This document shows positions 11,048 to 19,409 of a stretch of DNA of 64,000 bases, piece by piece (the first letter of the stretch is position 1; every line of letters begins with the position of its first letter). The translations under genes were made by a program, and so were the position numbers. A model generated the notes under the pieces. It saw only the letters and a list, made by a program, of their open reading frames with translations, was not told where the DNA came from and searched no databases. This DNA comes from Mycolicibacterium novocastrense (GTDB taxonomy: Bacteria; Actinomycetota; Actinomycetes; Mycobacteriales; Mycobacteriaceae), in the NCBI RefSeq assembly GCF_001570485.1, contig NZ_BCTA01000019.1, forward strand, positions 1-64,000, read 5' to 3'.

Positions 11048-11883
11048 CAGCCGAACTCCAGCAGGGTGTGGCTGGGTCGGCCCTTGCGCAGGAACCCGAC
11101 GCGGTCCCACGCCGGCGAGGCCAGCACCTTGTACAGCCCACGCCCCGGCACCATGGCGAGGTCGTGTGCGGCGCGTACACCGGGAATGCGCCCGGCCAGC
11201 GCGACAGCCTCGTCGGGGGTCAGCGCGAAGGGCATCGGTGGGGTGACGTAACGGTCGGACAGCTTCAGTTTGCCGCGCACCGTGCGTCGACTGAACCAGG
11301 GCGGCACGGAGTCGAACATCATCCGCCCCCCGGGAAAGCGCGCCGCGCAGTCGCGGATCAGACCGAGTGCGTCGTCGGGGTCCAGATACATCAGCAGGCC
11401 CTCGGCGGTGATGAACACACCGTTCGACGCGTCGATGTGGTCCATCCAGCTGCGGTCCAGCGCTGACTGCGCCAGCGAAACGATCCGGTCATCGTGCGGC
11501 AACAGCTTCTCGCGCAGGGCCACGATGGGTGGGAGATCGACTGAATACCAGGTCAATTCGTCGGCGACGCCCTGTCTCTGCAGACGCCAGAAGCTGGTCT
11601 GCAGACCTTCGGCGAGCGCAACCACCGAAGCTTTCGGATGGGTGGTCAAATACTCGCGAGTGGCGGCGTCGAACGCGAGGGCCCGGACGGCGTGCGACTG
11701 GTTGGGCTTGCCGAATTTGCCGTAGTCGTAGTCGATGGCGTCGAACAGCGTGACGGCCCACGGGTCGCGGAGTATCCCGTCGGATCGCTTGGCCTCGCTG
11801 GCGCGGAAGTACAGCGTCCACAGCGCGGTCGCAGATACGCCTTCGAGCACGTTGCCGTCGATTCGGGGTGCAGGACCGGTCAC
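11047..11883 (-). CDS. SAM-dependent methyltransferase, Leu carboxyl methyltransferase-like (copy 2)
   Basis: A 278-residue paralogue of the 9660-10511 gene: both share VVALAEGLQTSF, the DLPP segment, VFITAEGLLMYL and CAARFPGGRM. The two probably arose by duplication. GTG 11883 was chosen because ATGGTA (11890-11895) reads TACCAT on this strand 6 nt upstream, giving a leaderless mRNA. It is first gene of a minus-strand run with DUF1697 and copy 1. The methyl acceptor is unknown; the family includes protein, small-molecule and O-methyltransferases. Confidence 0.84.
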   Translation of the reverse strand: MTGPAPRIDGNVLEGVSATALWTLYFRASEAKRSDGILRDPWAVTLFDAIDYDYGKFGKPNQSHAVRALAFDAATREYLTTHPKASVVALAEGLQTSFWRLQRQGVADELTWYSVDLPPIVALREKLLPHDDRIVSLAQSALDRSWMDHIDASNGVFITAEGLLMYLDPDDALGLIRDCAARFPGGRMMFDSVPPWFSRRTVRGKLKLSDRYVTPPMPFALTPDEAVALAGRIPGVRAAHDLAMVPGRGLYKVLASPAWDRVGFLRKGRPSHTLLEFG

Positions 11884-11889
11884 ATCTCG

Positions 11890-12358
<469 letters not shown>

Positions 12359-12386
12359 AGCAGGCGACGGGCGCCGGCTCTCGGGC

Positions 12387-12392
12387 TAGGCT
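12387..12392 (+). promoter_or_regulatory. -10 element of the DUF5302 gene
   Basis: TAGGCT ends 6 nt before ATG 12399, the spacing of a leaderless mycobacterial promoter. Confidence 0.5.
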
Positions 12393-12398
12393 GCCGTC

Positions 12399-12566
12399 AT
12401 GTCTGAGACACCGGAAGATGACACCAAGCGCAAGTTCCGGGAGGCGCTGGAGCGCAAGAAGGCCAAGTCGGCCGGCGGCGGCAACCACAAGGACGGCGGC
12501 GCTAAGCAGTCGCGCGCGCATGGACCGGTTGAGCATCGCCGGGAGTTTCGGCGCAAGAGCGGCTAG
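12399..12566 (+). CDS. DUF5302 family small basic protein (55 aa)
   Basis: A 55-codon gene encoding a highly charged protein: an acidic start (MSETPEDDTKRKFREALERK), a Gly/His linker, and the conserved basic tail EFRRKSG. This is the DUF5302 pattern of actinobacteria, with no known function. A TAGGCT -10 sits 6 nt upstream. Its last 65 bp overlap the 3' end of the convergent acyltransferase gene, probably because a repeat extended that frame. Confidence 0.8.
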   Translation: MSETPEDDTKRKFREALERKKAKSAGGGNHKDGGAKQSRAHGPVEHRREFRRKSG

Positions 12567-13953
12567 GCGGACGACGATCTAGCGGCGAGGTACGAGCCGC
12601 GTTGTGGGGGTACCTCCCGCTTGCGGGGGAGAGTTCGCCATCAAATGCGAGGCCACGCGCGACGACAAGCGCGGTCAACATCACCACCACGCACAGCAGG
12701 CCCTGGTCCTTCAGTCCCCAACCCACCGAGGCCAGTGTGGCTGCGCCCGCGGTGCAGAGCAGGACACCGACTGTCGCGCTGCGCACACCGGGCTCGGCGA
12801 GGAATCCGCCGTCCCACAACGGTAACGGGTCGTTCTCCAGTGGGCGCAGCGTCACGAACATCAGCGCAACCACCGTGGCCATGATCAGCACCTGCAGAAC
12901 CGACAACGGGATGAAGTTCGGGGCGGCCGGGTCGAAGCGCGGGTAGCCCAGATAGTCGAACGCCAGGTGCATCATCAGCAGCGCGGGCATGTGCCACAGG
13001 TACAGCGTCATGGCACCGGTGTTGCCGATCGCGGTCAGCCACCACACCCGCGGCCGCCGCGCCCAGCGCGCGATCGCCGGCATGGCAGCAATAACGAAGG
13101 CGCACATCATGATTGCGTGGCCAGCCAGGAGAAGCGACGGCGGCGTCATGTTCTTGAGCTGCTGGGTTTCGATACCGACCAGGCTCAGCTCGTAAGGTCC
13201 GAACATCACCAATGCCAGGTTGACCGCCAGCATCACGACACCCACGGCGACCGCCACCCGCGCGCTCAGCAGTGCGCGTCGATAGCCGACGGCGAGCATG
13301 CCCGGAATCAGCCAGGCGGTCAGATTCAGGTAGCCCAGCCCGGCCCAGCCGTCAACGTTGATCCGCATCGCGTCAACGACGGCTATGAACCCGTAGGCGG
13401 CGGCGACTGCGGCCACCAGCCGGCCTGCGGTGGTGATGCGGGCCAACACCGGCACCGCAGCGAGCACCAACACGTAGGCGCCCAGAAACCACAACAACTG
13501 GATCGAGATTCCGGCGACGGGTTCGTAGACGTGTTGGGGCAGCACGAGTCGCAGAGCGATCAGCGCGACGGCCCAGAAAGCGAGGTAATAGAACACGGGC
13601 CGGTAGAGCCGGGTGCAGCGGCGCAGCAGCCAGTTACCCCAACTGCTGCCGGGCTTCCAACTCTCGACGCTGGCGGCCACGCCCGCGAAGAAGAACAGCG
13701 GCATGATTTGAAACACCCAGGTGAGCGCCTGAAGAACGGGCGATGCGGTGAGCAGGTTGCTCCAGATGAACACGTCGTCGCGCAGGGTGCTGGTGGCCAT
13801 CACGGTGTGGCCGATCACCACCCCGAGCAACGACACGATGCGGATGACGTCGATCGCACGGTCACGGGACACCGGGGTTGCCGCCTCGACGTCGGCTGGG
13901 GTCGGAAACATCGTCATGTGATCGATCGTCGGGGCGGGGGTGGCGTCGCGCAT
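12502..13953 (-). CDS. Acyltransferase family membrane protein (acyltransferase 3)
   Basis: A 483-residue protein with about 10 to 11 membrane helices. RAIDVIRIVSLLGVVIGHTV carries the family's N-terminal Arg and His in the first helix. Such enzymes transfer acetyl or succinyl groups to sugars or glycolipids from the membrane. ATG 13953 is one of several clustered candidate starts (GTG 13965, ATG 13917). The last ~40 residues look non-native: they are encoded by a palindromic repeat (12604-12631) and by antisense to the DUF5302 gene, so an ancestral stop near 12640 is likely. Confidence 0.8.
   Translation of the reverse strand: MRDATPAPTIDHMTMFPTPADVEAATPVSRDRAIDVIRIVSLLGVVIGHTVMATSTLRDDVFIWSNLLTASPVLQALTWVFQIMPLFFFAGVAASVESWKPGSSWGNWLLRRCTRLYRPVFYYLAFWAVALIALRLVLPQHVYEPVAGISIQLLWFLGAYVLVLAAVPVLARITTAGRLVAAVAAAYGFIAVVDAMRINVDGWAGLGYLNLTAWLIPGMLAVGYRRALLSARVAVAVGVVMLAVNLALVMFGPYELSLVGIETQQLKNMTPPSLLLAGHAIMMCAFVIAAMPAIARWARRPRVWWLTAIGNTGAMTLYLWHMPALLMMHLAFDYLGYPRFDPAAPNFIPLSVLQVLIMATVVALMFVTLRPLENDPLPLWDGGFLAEPGVRSATVGVLLCTAGAATLASVGWGLKDQGLLCVVVMLTALVVARGLAFDGELSPASGRYPHNAARTSPLDRRPPSRSCAETPGDAQPVHARATA
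12604..12631. repeat. Short palindromic repeat in the 3' end of the acyltransferase gene
   Basis: A GGGGGTACCTCCCGC block followed by TTGCGGGGGAG forms an imperfect hairpin (CTCCCGC pairing with GCGGG..AG). I recall similar sequences scattered in mycobacterial genomes. Here it is inside the open frame, contributing a Ser-Pro-Ala-Ser-Gly-Arg-Tyr tail segment. Confidence 0.5.
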
Positions 13954-14016
13954 GAGTAGAAGCACTCAAAGGGTTGCCGGCCGCGCATCTCCGCCGGAGC
14001 CAAGTCGATCGGCTGA

Positions 14017-15237
14017 TTACGCGCCGGACGCCGCCGTGCGCGTTTCCCGTGCGTCTCTTGCCTCGCGCAGCAGGATCGCCACCAGGCAGATGCTCGACAG
14101 AACCGCGACCGCCACGGCGAAACTCACGCCCGCCGTGCGTAATCCCCAGGTGTCGGCGGCCAGACCCTCGCCGACAACGGGTAGCGAGATGGCCACGTAG
14201 CCGATGGCGAAGTAGGTCGAGTTGACCTCGGCGCGGCGTTCGGCCGGGCTGCGCTCGGAGATGGCGGCCAGGCCTCGGCTGAAGCTCATGCCTTGGCCCG
14301 CACCCGACACCACGGCGGCCGCGACGAGCCCGATCAGCGACGAGAGTTGAAGTGCGACTGCGAGAATCGCCATCCCGGCGACCAAGATTGCGCAGCCGAT
14401 TGCGAGCGCCCGCTGCGGTCGCATGGTGTTGGTGACGATCTGCGTCAGGGCGGACGCGGCGAAGATCGAACCGGCGATGAGTCCGGCGACTGCCTGGTTG
14501 TCGATACCGACGACCTCGGTCACGAAGGAGGGCGCCACGGCGGCGAACAGGCCAGTGACCGCGAATCCGGCGAATCCCGCGATCGCGGCGAGGATGAACA
14601 CCGAACGCACCTCGGGAGGTACCGCCAGACGCTGCAGTGCGATGCGTCCGGACCGTGGCGAGGTCTCCGGCACCAGCAGCACCGCCACGCCCGCCAGCGC
14701 CGCCAGCACGATGTGCACGATGAAGCTCAGGTGCAGCGGCATCGGGGCGTACTCGACCAGCACGCCGGCCAGCATCGGACCGGCCCCGAGCCCGCCGATG
14801 TTGGCGACGGTCGCGACCGCGGCGGCCCTGCTGCGCCAGTGCGGCGGCGCGGCCTCGATGACCGCCGCGGTGGCCGTCCCGGTGAAGACACCCGCGGACA
14901 GTCCGGAGAACACGCGCCCGACAACCAACAGCGGCACGGAATCAGCGACGACGAACACCCCGGCACTGATCAGCGCCGCGACGACCCCGCCGAGCAGCAG
15001 CGGACGCCTGCCGATCGCATCGGACCACCGTCCGAACGCCAGCAGTGCGAACAGCACACCGCCCGCATAGGCCGCGTAGACGACGGTGGTGGTCACCACC
15101 GAGAACTGCATCTGCTCGCCGTAGAGGGCATACATCGGTGTCGGCATCGTGGTGCCGAGCATGATCGCGGCGAACGCGTATGCCAGCAGCGGGAAAGCCA
15201 GGCGTTGGGCGGTCACGCGGGTCGGAGCCTCAGACAC
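14017..15237 (-). CDS. MFS transporter, 12-TM drug/sugar efflux type
   Basis: A 406-residue major facilitator with about 12 membrane helices. The loop 2-3 signature is visible as FGRWSDAIGRRPLLL, and VGRVFSGLSAGVFTGTATA is the helix 4-5 region. The C-terminal part includes GAGQGMSFSRGLAAI. It belongs to drug:proton antiporter-like MFS; the substrate is unknown. It starts with GTG 15 bp after the symporter stop, so it is probably transcribed with the permease operon. Confidence 0.85.
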   Translation of the reverse strand: MSEAPTRVTAQRLAFPLLAYAFAAIMLGTTMPTPMYALYGEQMQFSVVTTTVVYAAYAGGVLFALLAFGRWSDAIGRRPLLLGGVVAALISAGVFVVADSVPLLVVGRVFSGLSAGVFTGTATAAVIEAAPPHWRSRAAAVATVANIGGLGAGPMLAGVLVEYAPMPLHLSFIVHIVLAALAGVAVLLVPETSPRSGRIALQRLAVPPEVRSVFILAAIAGFAGFAVTGLFAAVAPSFVTEVVGIDNQAVAGLIAGSIFAASALTQIVTNTMRPQRALAIGCAILVAGMAILAVALQLSSLIGLVAAAVVSGAGQGMSFSRGLAAISERSPAERRAEVNSTYFAIGYVAISLPVVGEGLAADTWGLRTAGVSFAVAVAVLSSICLVAILLREARDARETRTAASGA

Positions 15238-15252
15238 GTCGCGGGGTTGAAG

Positions 15253-16884
15253 TCAGTGTGTGACGGCCTTCTCGGCGCCGACGCCGGTCAGCGAGCGAAC
15301 CTCGAACTCGGCGTTGATGTCCGGATCGCCGCGGTCGGCTGAGGTCAGCGTGCCGAGGGCGCCGAGCAGGAAGGCCAGCGGGATCGACACGATGCCGGGA
15401 TTCGCCAGCGGGAACCATGCGAAGTCGAGGCTGGGCAGCATCGCGGTCTTCGATCCCGACACGGCGGGGGAGAACACGATCAGCAGGATCGTCGAGATCA
15501 GACCGCCGTACATGCTCCACAACGCGCCCCGGGTGTTGAACCGCGGCCAGTACAGCGAGTACAAGATGGTCGGCAGGTTGGCCGCGGCGGCCACCGCGAA
15601 CGCGAGGGCGACCAGGAACGCGATGTTCTGCTCGGCCGCCAGGACGCCCAGGCCGATCGCGAAGACGCCCAGCACCACGACCGTGATGCGCGATACCCGC
15701 ACTTGTTCGTCTTCGCTCACCCGGTCGCTCTTGAGCACGCTGGCATAGATGTCGTGCGCGAAAGACGTTGCCGCGGTGATGGTCAGGCCCGCGACGACGG
15801 CGAGGATCGTCGCGAACGCGACCGCCGAGATGATGCCGAGCAGGACGACCCCGCCGAGTTCGAACGCCAGAAGCGGTGCGGCCGAATTCTGCCCGCCGGG
15901 GGCGGCCAGGATGGTGTCGGGCCCGACGAGCGCCGCGGCGCCGTAACCGAGCGCGAGGGTGAACAGGTAGAACGCGCCGATGAGCGCGATCGCCCAGACC
16001 ACCGAGCGGCGCGCCTCCTTGGCGGTCGGCACCGTGTAGAAGCGCATCAGCACGTGCGGCAGGCCAGCGGTGCCGAGCACCAGCGCCAGCGCCAAGGAGA
16101 TGAAGTTGATCTGCGATGTCAACGAGGCGCCGTACTGCGCGCCGGGGGCCAGGACGTCGCGCCCGGCGACCGCCTCGTTCGACGAGCCCGACACGGCCGA
16201 CTGGGCCGCGCCGAGAATCTCGGAGAAGTTCGCACCGAACTTGGCGAGCACCCACACCGTCATCAGCGCCGTGCCGCCGATCAACAGCACGGCCTTGATG
16301 ATCTGCACCCAGGTGGTGCCCTTCATGCCGCCGATCAGCACGTAGACGATCATCAGGACACCGACGACGGCGATCACGACGGCCTGGCCGAAATCGCTGG
16401 TGACGTTGAGCAACAGCGCGACCAGCCCGCCGGCGCCTGCCATCTGCGCCAGCAGGTAGAACAGGCACACGGCCAGAGTCGTGGTGGCCGCCGCCAGCCG
16501 CACCGGGCGCTGCTTGAGCCGGAAGCTCAGCACGTCGGCCATCGTGAATTTGCCTGCGTTTCGCAGTAATTCGGCCACCAACAACAGCGCGACGAGCCAG
16601 GCCACCAGGAAGCCGATGGAATAGAGGAAGCCGTCATAGCCGTAGACCGCGATCGCACCCGCGATGCCGAGGAAGCTGGCCGCCGACAGATAATCACCGG
16701 AGATCGCGATGCCGTTCTGCGGACCGGTGAACGACCGCCCGGCCGTGAAGAACTCGGCGGCGGTGGCATTCTTCTTGCTCGCGCGGATCACGATGTACAG
16801 CGTCACCGCAACGAACAGCCCGAAGATGCCGATGTTGGCGGCGGGGTTGCCGACGGTCTCGTCGACGGCCAGCAGGGTGCTCAT
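15253..16884 (-). CDS. Sodium:solute symporter, acetate/monocarboxylate permease (ActP/MctC-like)
   Basis: A 543-residue SSS-family transporter with 13 or so membrane segments. Family stretches include FFTAGRSFTGPQNGIAISGD, GGMKGTTWVQIIKAVLL and TAATSFAHDIY. ActP in E. coli takes up acetate, and MctC in Corynebacterium takes up acetate, propionate and pyruvate; both pair with a small DUF485 protein, as here. ATG 16884 overlaps the DUF485 stop (ATGA), supporting the start and the operon. Confidence 0.9.
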   Translation of the reverse strand: MSTLLAVDETVGNPAANIGIFGLFVAVTLYIVIRASKKNATAAEFFTAGRSFTGPQNGIAISGDYLSAASFLGIAGAIAVYGYDGFLYSIGFLVAWLVALLLVAELLRNAGKFTMADVLSFRLKQRPVRLAAATTTLAVCLFYLLAQMAGAGGLVALLLNVTSDFGQAVVIAVVGVLMIVYVLIGGMKGTTWVQIIKAVLLIGGTALMTVWVLAKFGANFSEILGAAQSAVSGSSNEAVAGRDVLAPGAQYGASLTSQINFISLALALVLGTAGLPHVLMRFYTVPTAKEARRSVVWAIALIGAFYLFTLALGYGAAALVGPDTILAAPGGQNSAAPLLAFELGGVVLLGIISAVAFATILAVVAGLTITAATSFAHDIYASVLKSDRVSEDEQVRVSRITVVVLGVFAIGLGVLAAEQNIAFLVALAFAVAAAANLPTILYSLYWPRFNTRGALWSMYGGLISTILLIVFSPAVSGSKTAMLPSLDFAWFPLANPGIVSIPLAFLLGALGTLTSADRGDPDINAEFEVRSLTGVGAEKAVTH

Positions 16885-17231
16885 GCCGCACCGCCTTCCA
16901 GCTTGGTGCGGATGGCTTCGGCCCGCGGGTCGAGCTCGCGGTTGGCGAAGCGTACGTACAGGCCGGTGATCACGAACGTGGAGACGAACTGGCCGATGCC
17001 GATCAGCAGGCCGACATTGATGTTGCCCCACACCTTGATCGCCATGAAGTCGTGGGCGAACGCGCCGAGTATCACGTAGGCGGCATACCAGATGAGAAAC
17101 AGCGCACTCATCGGGAAGACAAAGCGCCGCAGCCGGCTCCGCAGTTCCTGGAACTCCGGGCTGGCCTGCACGGCCCGAAATTCTTCGCCGCTGACCGCGG
17201 TGTCCGAGGATGATCGTTGCGTCTCGGGCAC
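16881..17231 (-). CDS. DUF485 membrane protein (YjcH-like)
   Basis: A 116-residue protein with two membrane helices (FPMSALFLIWYAAYVILGAF and VGLLIGIGQFVSTFVITGLY) between charged ends. DUF485 proteins accompany ActP/MctC permeases and may be required for their assembly or activity. GTG 17231 is supported by AGGAGT (17237-17242 complement) 5 nt upstream. First gene of the permease operon. Confidence 0.88.
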   Translation of the reverse strand: MPETQRSSSDTAVSGEEFRAVQASPEFQELRSRLRRFVFPMSALFLIWYAAYVILGAFAHDFMAIKVWGNINVGLLIGIGQFVSTFVITGLYVRFANRELDPRAEAIRTKLEGGAA

Positions 17232-17342
17232 GGGCGACTCCTGATCTAGATGTCGATGCGCGTGCGCAGCCGGGAGACGCGCGTCACGTTCAGCTGATTG
17301 CCAGGCAACTCTAAGCCCAAACCTCGGATCTAAACTGGCGTC

Positions 17343-17921
17343 GTGGCCAAACTGCAGCTTGTCCAAGACCCCGCGGCCGACGCGCTGCTGGAATCCAACC
17401 CGTTCGCATTGCTGACCGGGATGCTGCTCGATCAGCAGTACCCGATGGAGGCGGCGTTCGCAGGTCCGAAGAAGATCGCCGACCGCCTCGGTGGCTTCGA
17501 TGTCCGCGAGATCGCCGATTACGATCCCGAGAAGTTCGTCGAGTTGTGTTCGAAAACCCCTGCCATTCATCGCTTTCCGGGTTCGATGGCCAAACGGGTA
17601 CAGGCGCTCGCGCAGTTGATCGTCGATCGCTACGGCGGTGATGCGGCTGCGCTGTGGACCGAGGGCGACCCGGACGGCGCCGAGGTGCTGCGTCGGCTCA
17701 AGGCCCTGCCCGGGTTCGGTGAGCAGAAGGCGAAGATCTTTTTGGCCTTGCTCGGCAAGCAGTACGGGGTGACACCCGAAGGCTGGCGCAAGGCCGCCGG
17801 GGACTACGGCAAGCCCGGCTCGTACCGGTCGGTGGCCGACGTGGTCGACGCCGGTTCGCTGGAGAAGGTGCGATCGTTCAAGAAGCAGGCGAAGGCAGCC
17901 GCCAAGGCCGCCAAGGGTTAG
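17343..17921 (+). CDS. HhH-GPD family DNA glycosylase-like protein
   Basis: A 192-residue protein with the helix-hairpin-helix GPD fold typical of base-excision repair glycosylases. FALLTGMLLDQQYPMEAAF is the start of the domain, and LKALPGFGEQKAKIFLALLG is the hairpin (~residues 118-137). It corresponds to Rv1156. The C-terminus is an Ala/Lys tail. The substrate lesion is not known, and a catalytic role has not been shown for this group. Confidence 0.85.
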   Translation: MAKLQLVQDPAADALLESNPFALLTGMLLDQQYPMEAAFAGPKKIADRLGGFDVREIADYDPEKFVELCSKTPAIHRFPGSMAKRVQALAQLIVDRYGGDAAALWTEGDPDGAEVLRRLKALPGFGEQKAKIFLALLGKQYGVTPEGWRKAAGDYGKPGSYRSVADVVDAGSLEKVRSFKKQAKAAAKAAKG

Positions 17922-18298
17922 ACCGCGGCGTCCTCGGAGTCCAACCGGGCCAGGGTCTTGATGACGGCTGCGACGACGCGGCCGGTGGAGGTGCCGGTGT
18001 CGAGGCCCTCTTTGAGGGTGCGAAGCCGCAGACCCCGTTCGCAGAGTTCGGCGATGGTGCGGGTGACCTCGGTGCCGGTGCGGCCGAGTCGGTCCAGCGC
18101 GACGACGACGATCGTGTCACCGGAGCGTGCGTAGCTCAGCATGGCGTGTAGTCCCGCACCGATGCGGTCGGCGGAGTCGGAGAGCCGGTCGGTGAACACT
18201 CGCCGGGGGTCGACGCCTGCAGCGTTGAGCGCCGCGAGCTGACCCTCGAGGCCCTGCTCGGCGGCGCTTGCTGTGGCGTAGCCCAGCGTGCAGGTCAC
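17918..18298 (-). CDS. Lone serine-recombinase catalytic domain
   Basis: A 126-residue protein equal to only the N-terminal catalytic domain of resolvases/invertases. YATASAAEQ aligns with the YxRVSxxxQ nucleophile motif: the Ser is kept (Ser11) but the essential Arg is Thr9. The ALDRLGRTGTE motif is well kept. There is no C-terminal DNA-binding helix-turn-helix, and no mobile element borders are seen. It may be a degenerate or repurposed protein. The stop overlaps the convergent HhH-GPD gene by 4 bp. Confidence 0.8.
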   Translation of the reverse strand: MTCTLGYATASAAEQGLEGQLAALNAAGVDPRRVFTDRLSDSADRIGAGLHAMLSYARSGDTIVVVALDRLGRTGTEVTRTIAELCERGLRLRTLKEGLDTGTSTGRVVAAVIKTLARLDSEDAAV

Positions 18299-18392
18299 GT
18301 TCCGAAGGTCTCACGAAACTCAGAAGAGCGGAATCGACGACGCCATTTCGAGTCTGGTTGCCGACCGAACTGTTATCGGACGTCCACATGGG

Positions 18393-19052
18393 TCATGCGC
18401 CGAGGGGCTCGCCGTCGAAGCGCTCCCTGGTGGCGATCTCGGCGAGGGGCCTGCGGGTCAACTTCGTCAGTTGACGGACCGGCTTGCCGAGCGGTAGCAG
18501 CGCGGCCACGGCGTAGTTGTCCGGGATGCCCAGCAGCTCACGAACCCGCGGCTCTGCGGCGACAGCGGCCGTCGTGAGGACACCGCCGTACCCCTCGTTG
18601 CGGGCGGCCAGCAGGATGTTCCAGACGAACGGGTACACCGATGCCCCCGCGATCAGCCCCACACGGTCGAGGTGTTGATCGAACGCGGCCACGACGCCCA
18701 GATCGACGCAGACCACGAGCACCACTTCGGCGGTGCGCAGCGGTGACTGGTTCGGCAGGTTCACCGCCGCGATGGTCTGTTCGTCAACCCCGCAGGGATG
18801 CAACGGATTCCACGGGCTTTCGCCGTTGCGCAGCTGCGCGATGTAGCGCTTCGTCCCGGGTCGCGCGTACTCGATCAGCGCCTCGCGCGTCGCCGGATCG
18901 CGCACGACGACGACCCGGTTGCCCTGGCGGTTTCCGCCGCTCGGCGCGAAGCGGGCATTGTCGAGAATGCGCTCGAGGACGTCGTCGGGCAGCGGGTCAC
19001 CGGTGTACTCGCGCACTGCGGCCGTCGTGCGCATGACGTCGTAGAGATCCAT
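18393..19052 (-). CDS. Nitroreductase family FMN oxidoreductase
   Basis: A 219-residue nitroreductase-fold protein, probably homodimeric and FMN-binding. The N-terminal TTAAVREYTGDPLPDD and APSGGNRQGNRVVVV motifs hold the FMN phosphate and ring contacts. NEGYGGVLTT is the C-terminal flavin segment. Its NAD(P)H-dependent substrate is unknown. It is divergent from the small DUF1059 gene, 47 bp apart. Confidence 0.88.
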   Translation of the reverse strand: MDLYDVMRTTAAVREYTGDPLPDDVLERILDNARFAPSGGNRQGNRVVVVRDPATREALIEYARPGTKRYIAQLRNGESPWNPLHPCGVDEQTIAAVNLPNQSPLRTAEVVLVVCVDLGVVAAFDQHLDRVGLIAGASVYPFVWNILLAARNEGYGGVLTTAAVAAEPRVRELLGIPDNYAVAALLPLGKPVRQLTKLTRRPLAEIATRERFDGEPLGA

Positions 19053-19099
19053 GGCTATATCTTGGGCCTGTCGGTGGCGACCTATGCGAAGGTGGGGAT

Positions 19100-19246
19100 A
19101 TGAAGACGCACCTGAACTGCCCGTGTGGCGAAGCGATTGTCGGTAAGGACGAGGAGGACCTGGTCGAGAAGGCCCAGGCGCACCTGTCCGAGTCGCATCC
19201 CGGCCGCGATTACGACCGGGACGCGATCCTCTTCATGGCCTACTGA
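19100..19246 (+). CDS. DUF1059 family small protein (48 aa)
   Basis: A 48-codon gene. The product begins MKTHLNCPCGEAIVGKDEED and contains HLSESHPGRDYDRDAI, the DUF1059 pattern with a CxC pair near the start and a His further on, suggesting metal binding. GAAGGTGGGG lies directly upstream as ribosome-binding site. The function is unknown. Confidence 0.8.
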   Translation: MKTHLNCPCGEAIVGKDEEDLVEKAQAHLSESHPGRDYDRDAILFMAY

Positions 19247-19409
19247 TCTGATTCCAGACCGACGCAATGGTCGATCGCGGGCGGGCGGAGCAGCCAAAGC
19301 GTCGGTTTGACGACCACTGATTGCGGCGAGCGATCGCGTTTGCACGCGCCGCCGCGGCGTGTCGCGGGGCAAACACGGTCACTCGCGCAGGGGGGGTGGT
19401 GACGGTCGG

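Noticed and set aside
14293..15342. Long plus-strand frame opposite the MFS transporter
   Set aside because: Its Arg/His/Gln/Asp-rich composition is that of a shadow frame in high-GC DNA.
17918..18298. Mobile element containing the resolvase-like gene
   Set aside because: No terminal inverted repeats, transposase or target duplications are seen around it.
19247..19409. Possible gene or regulator in the gap after the DUF1059 gene
   Set aside because: No coding-like frame, promoter hexamer in proper spacing or clear hairpin seen.
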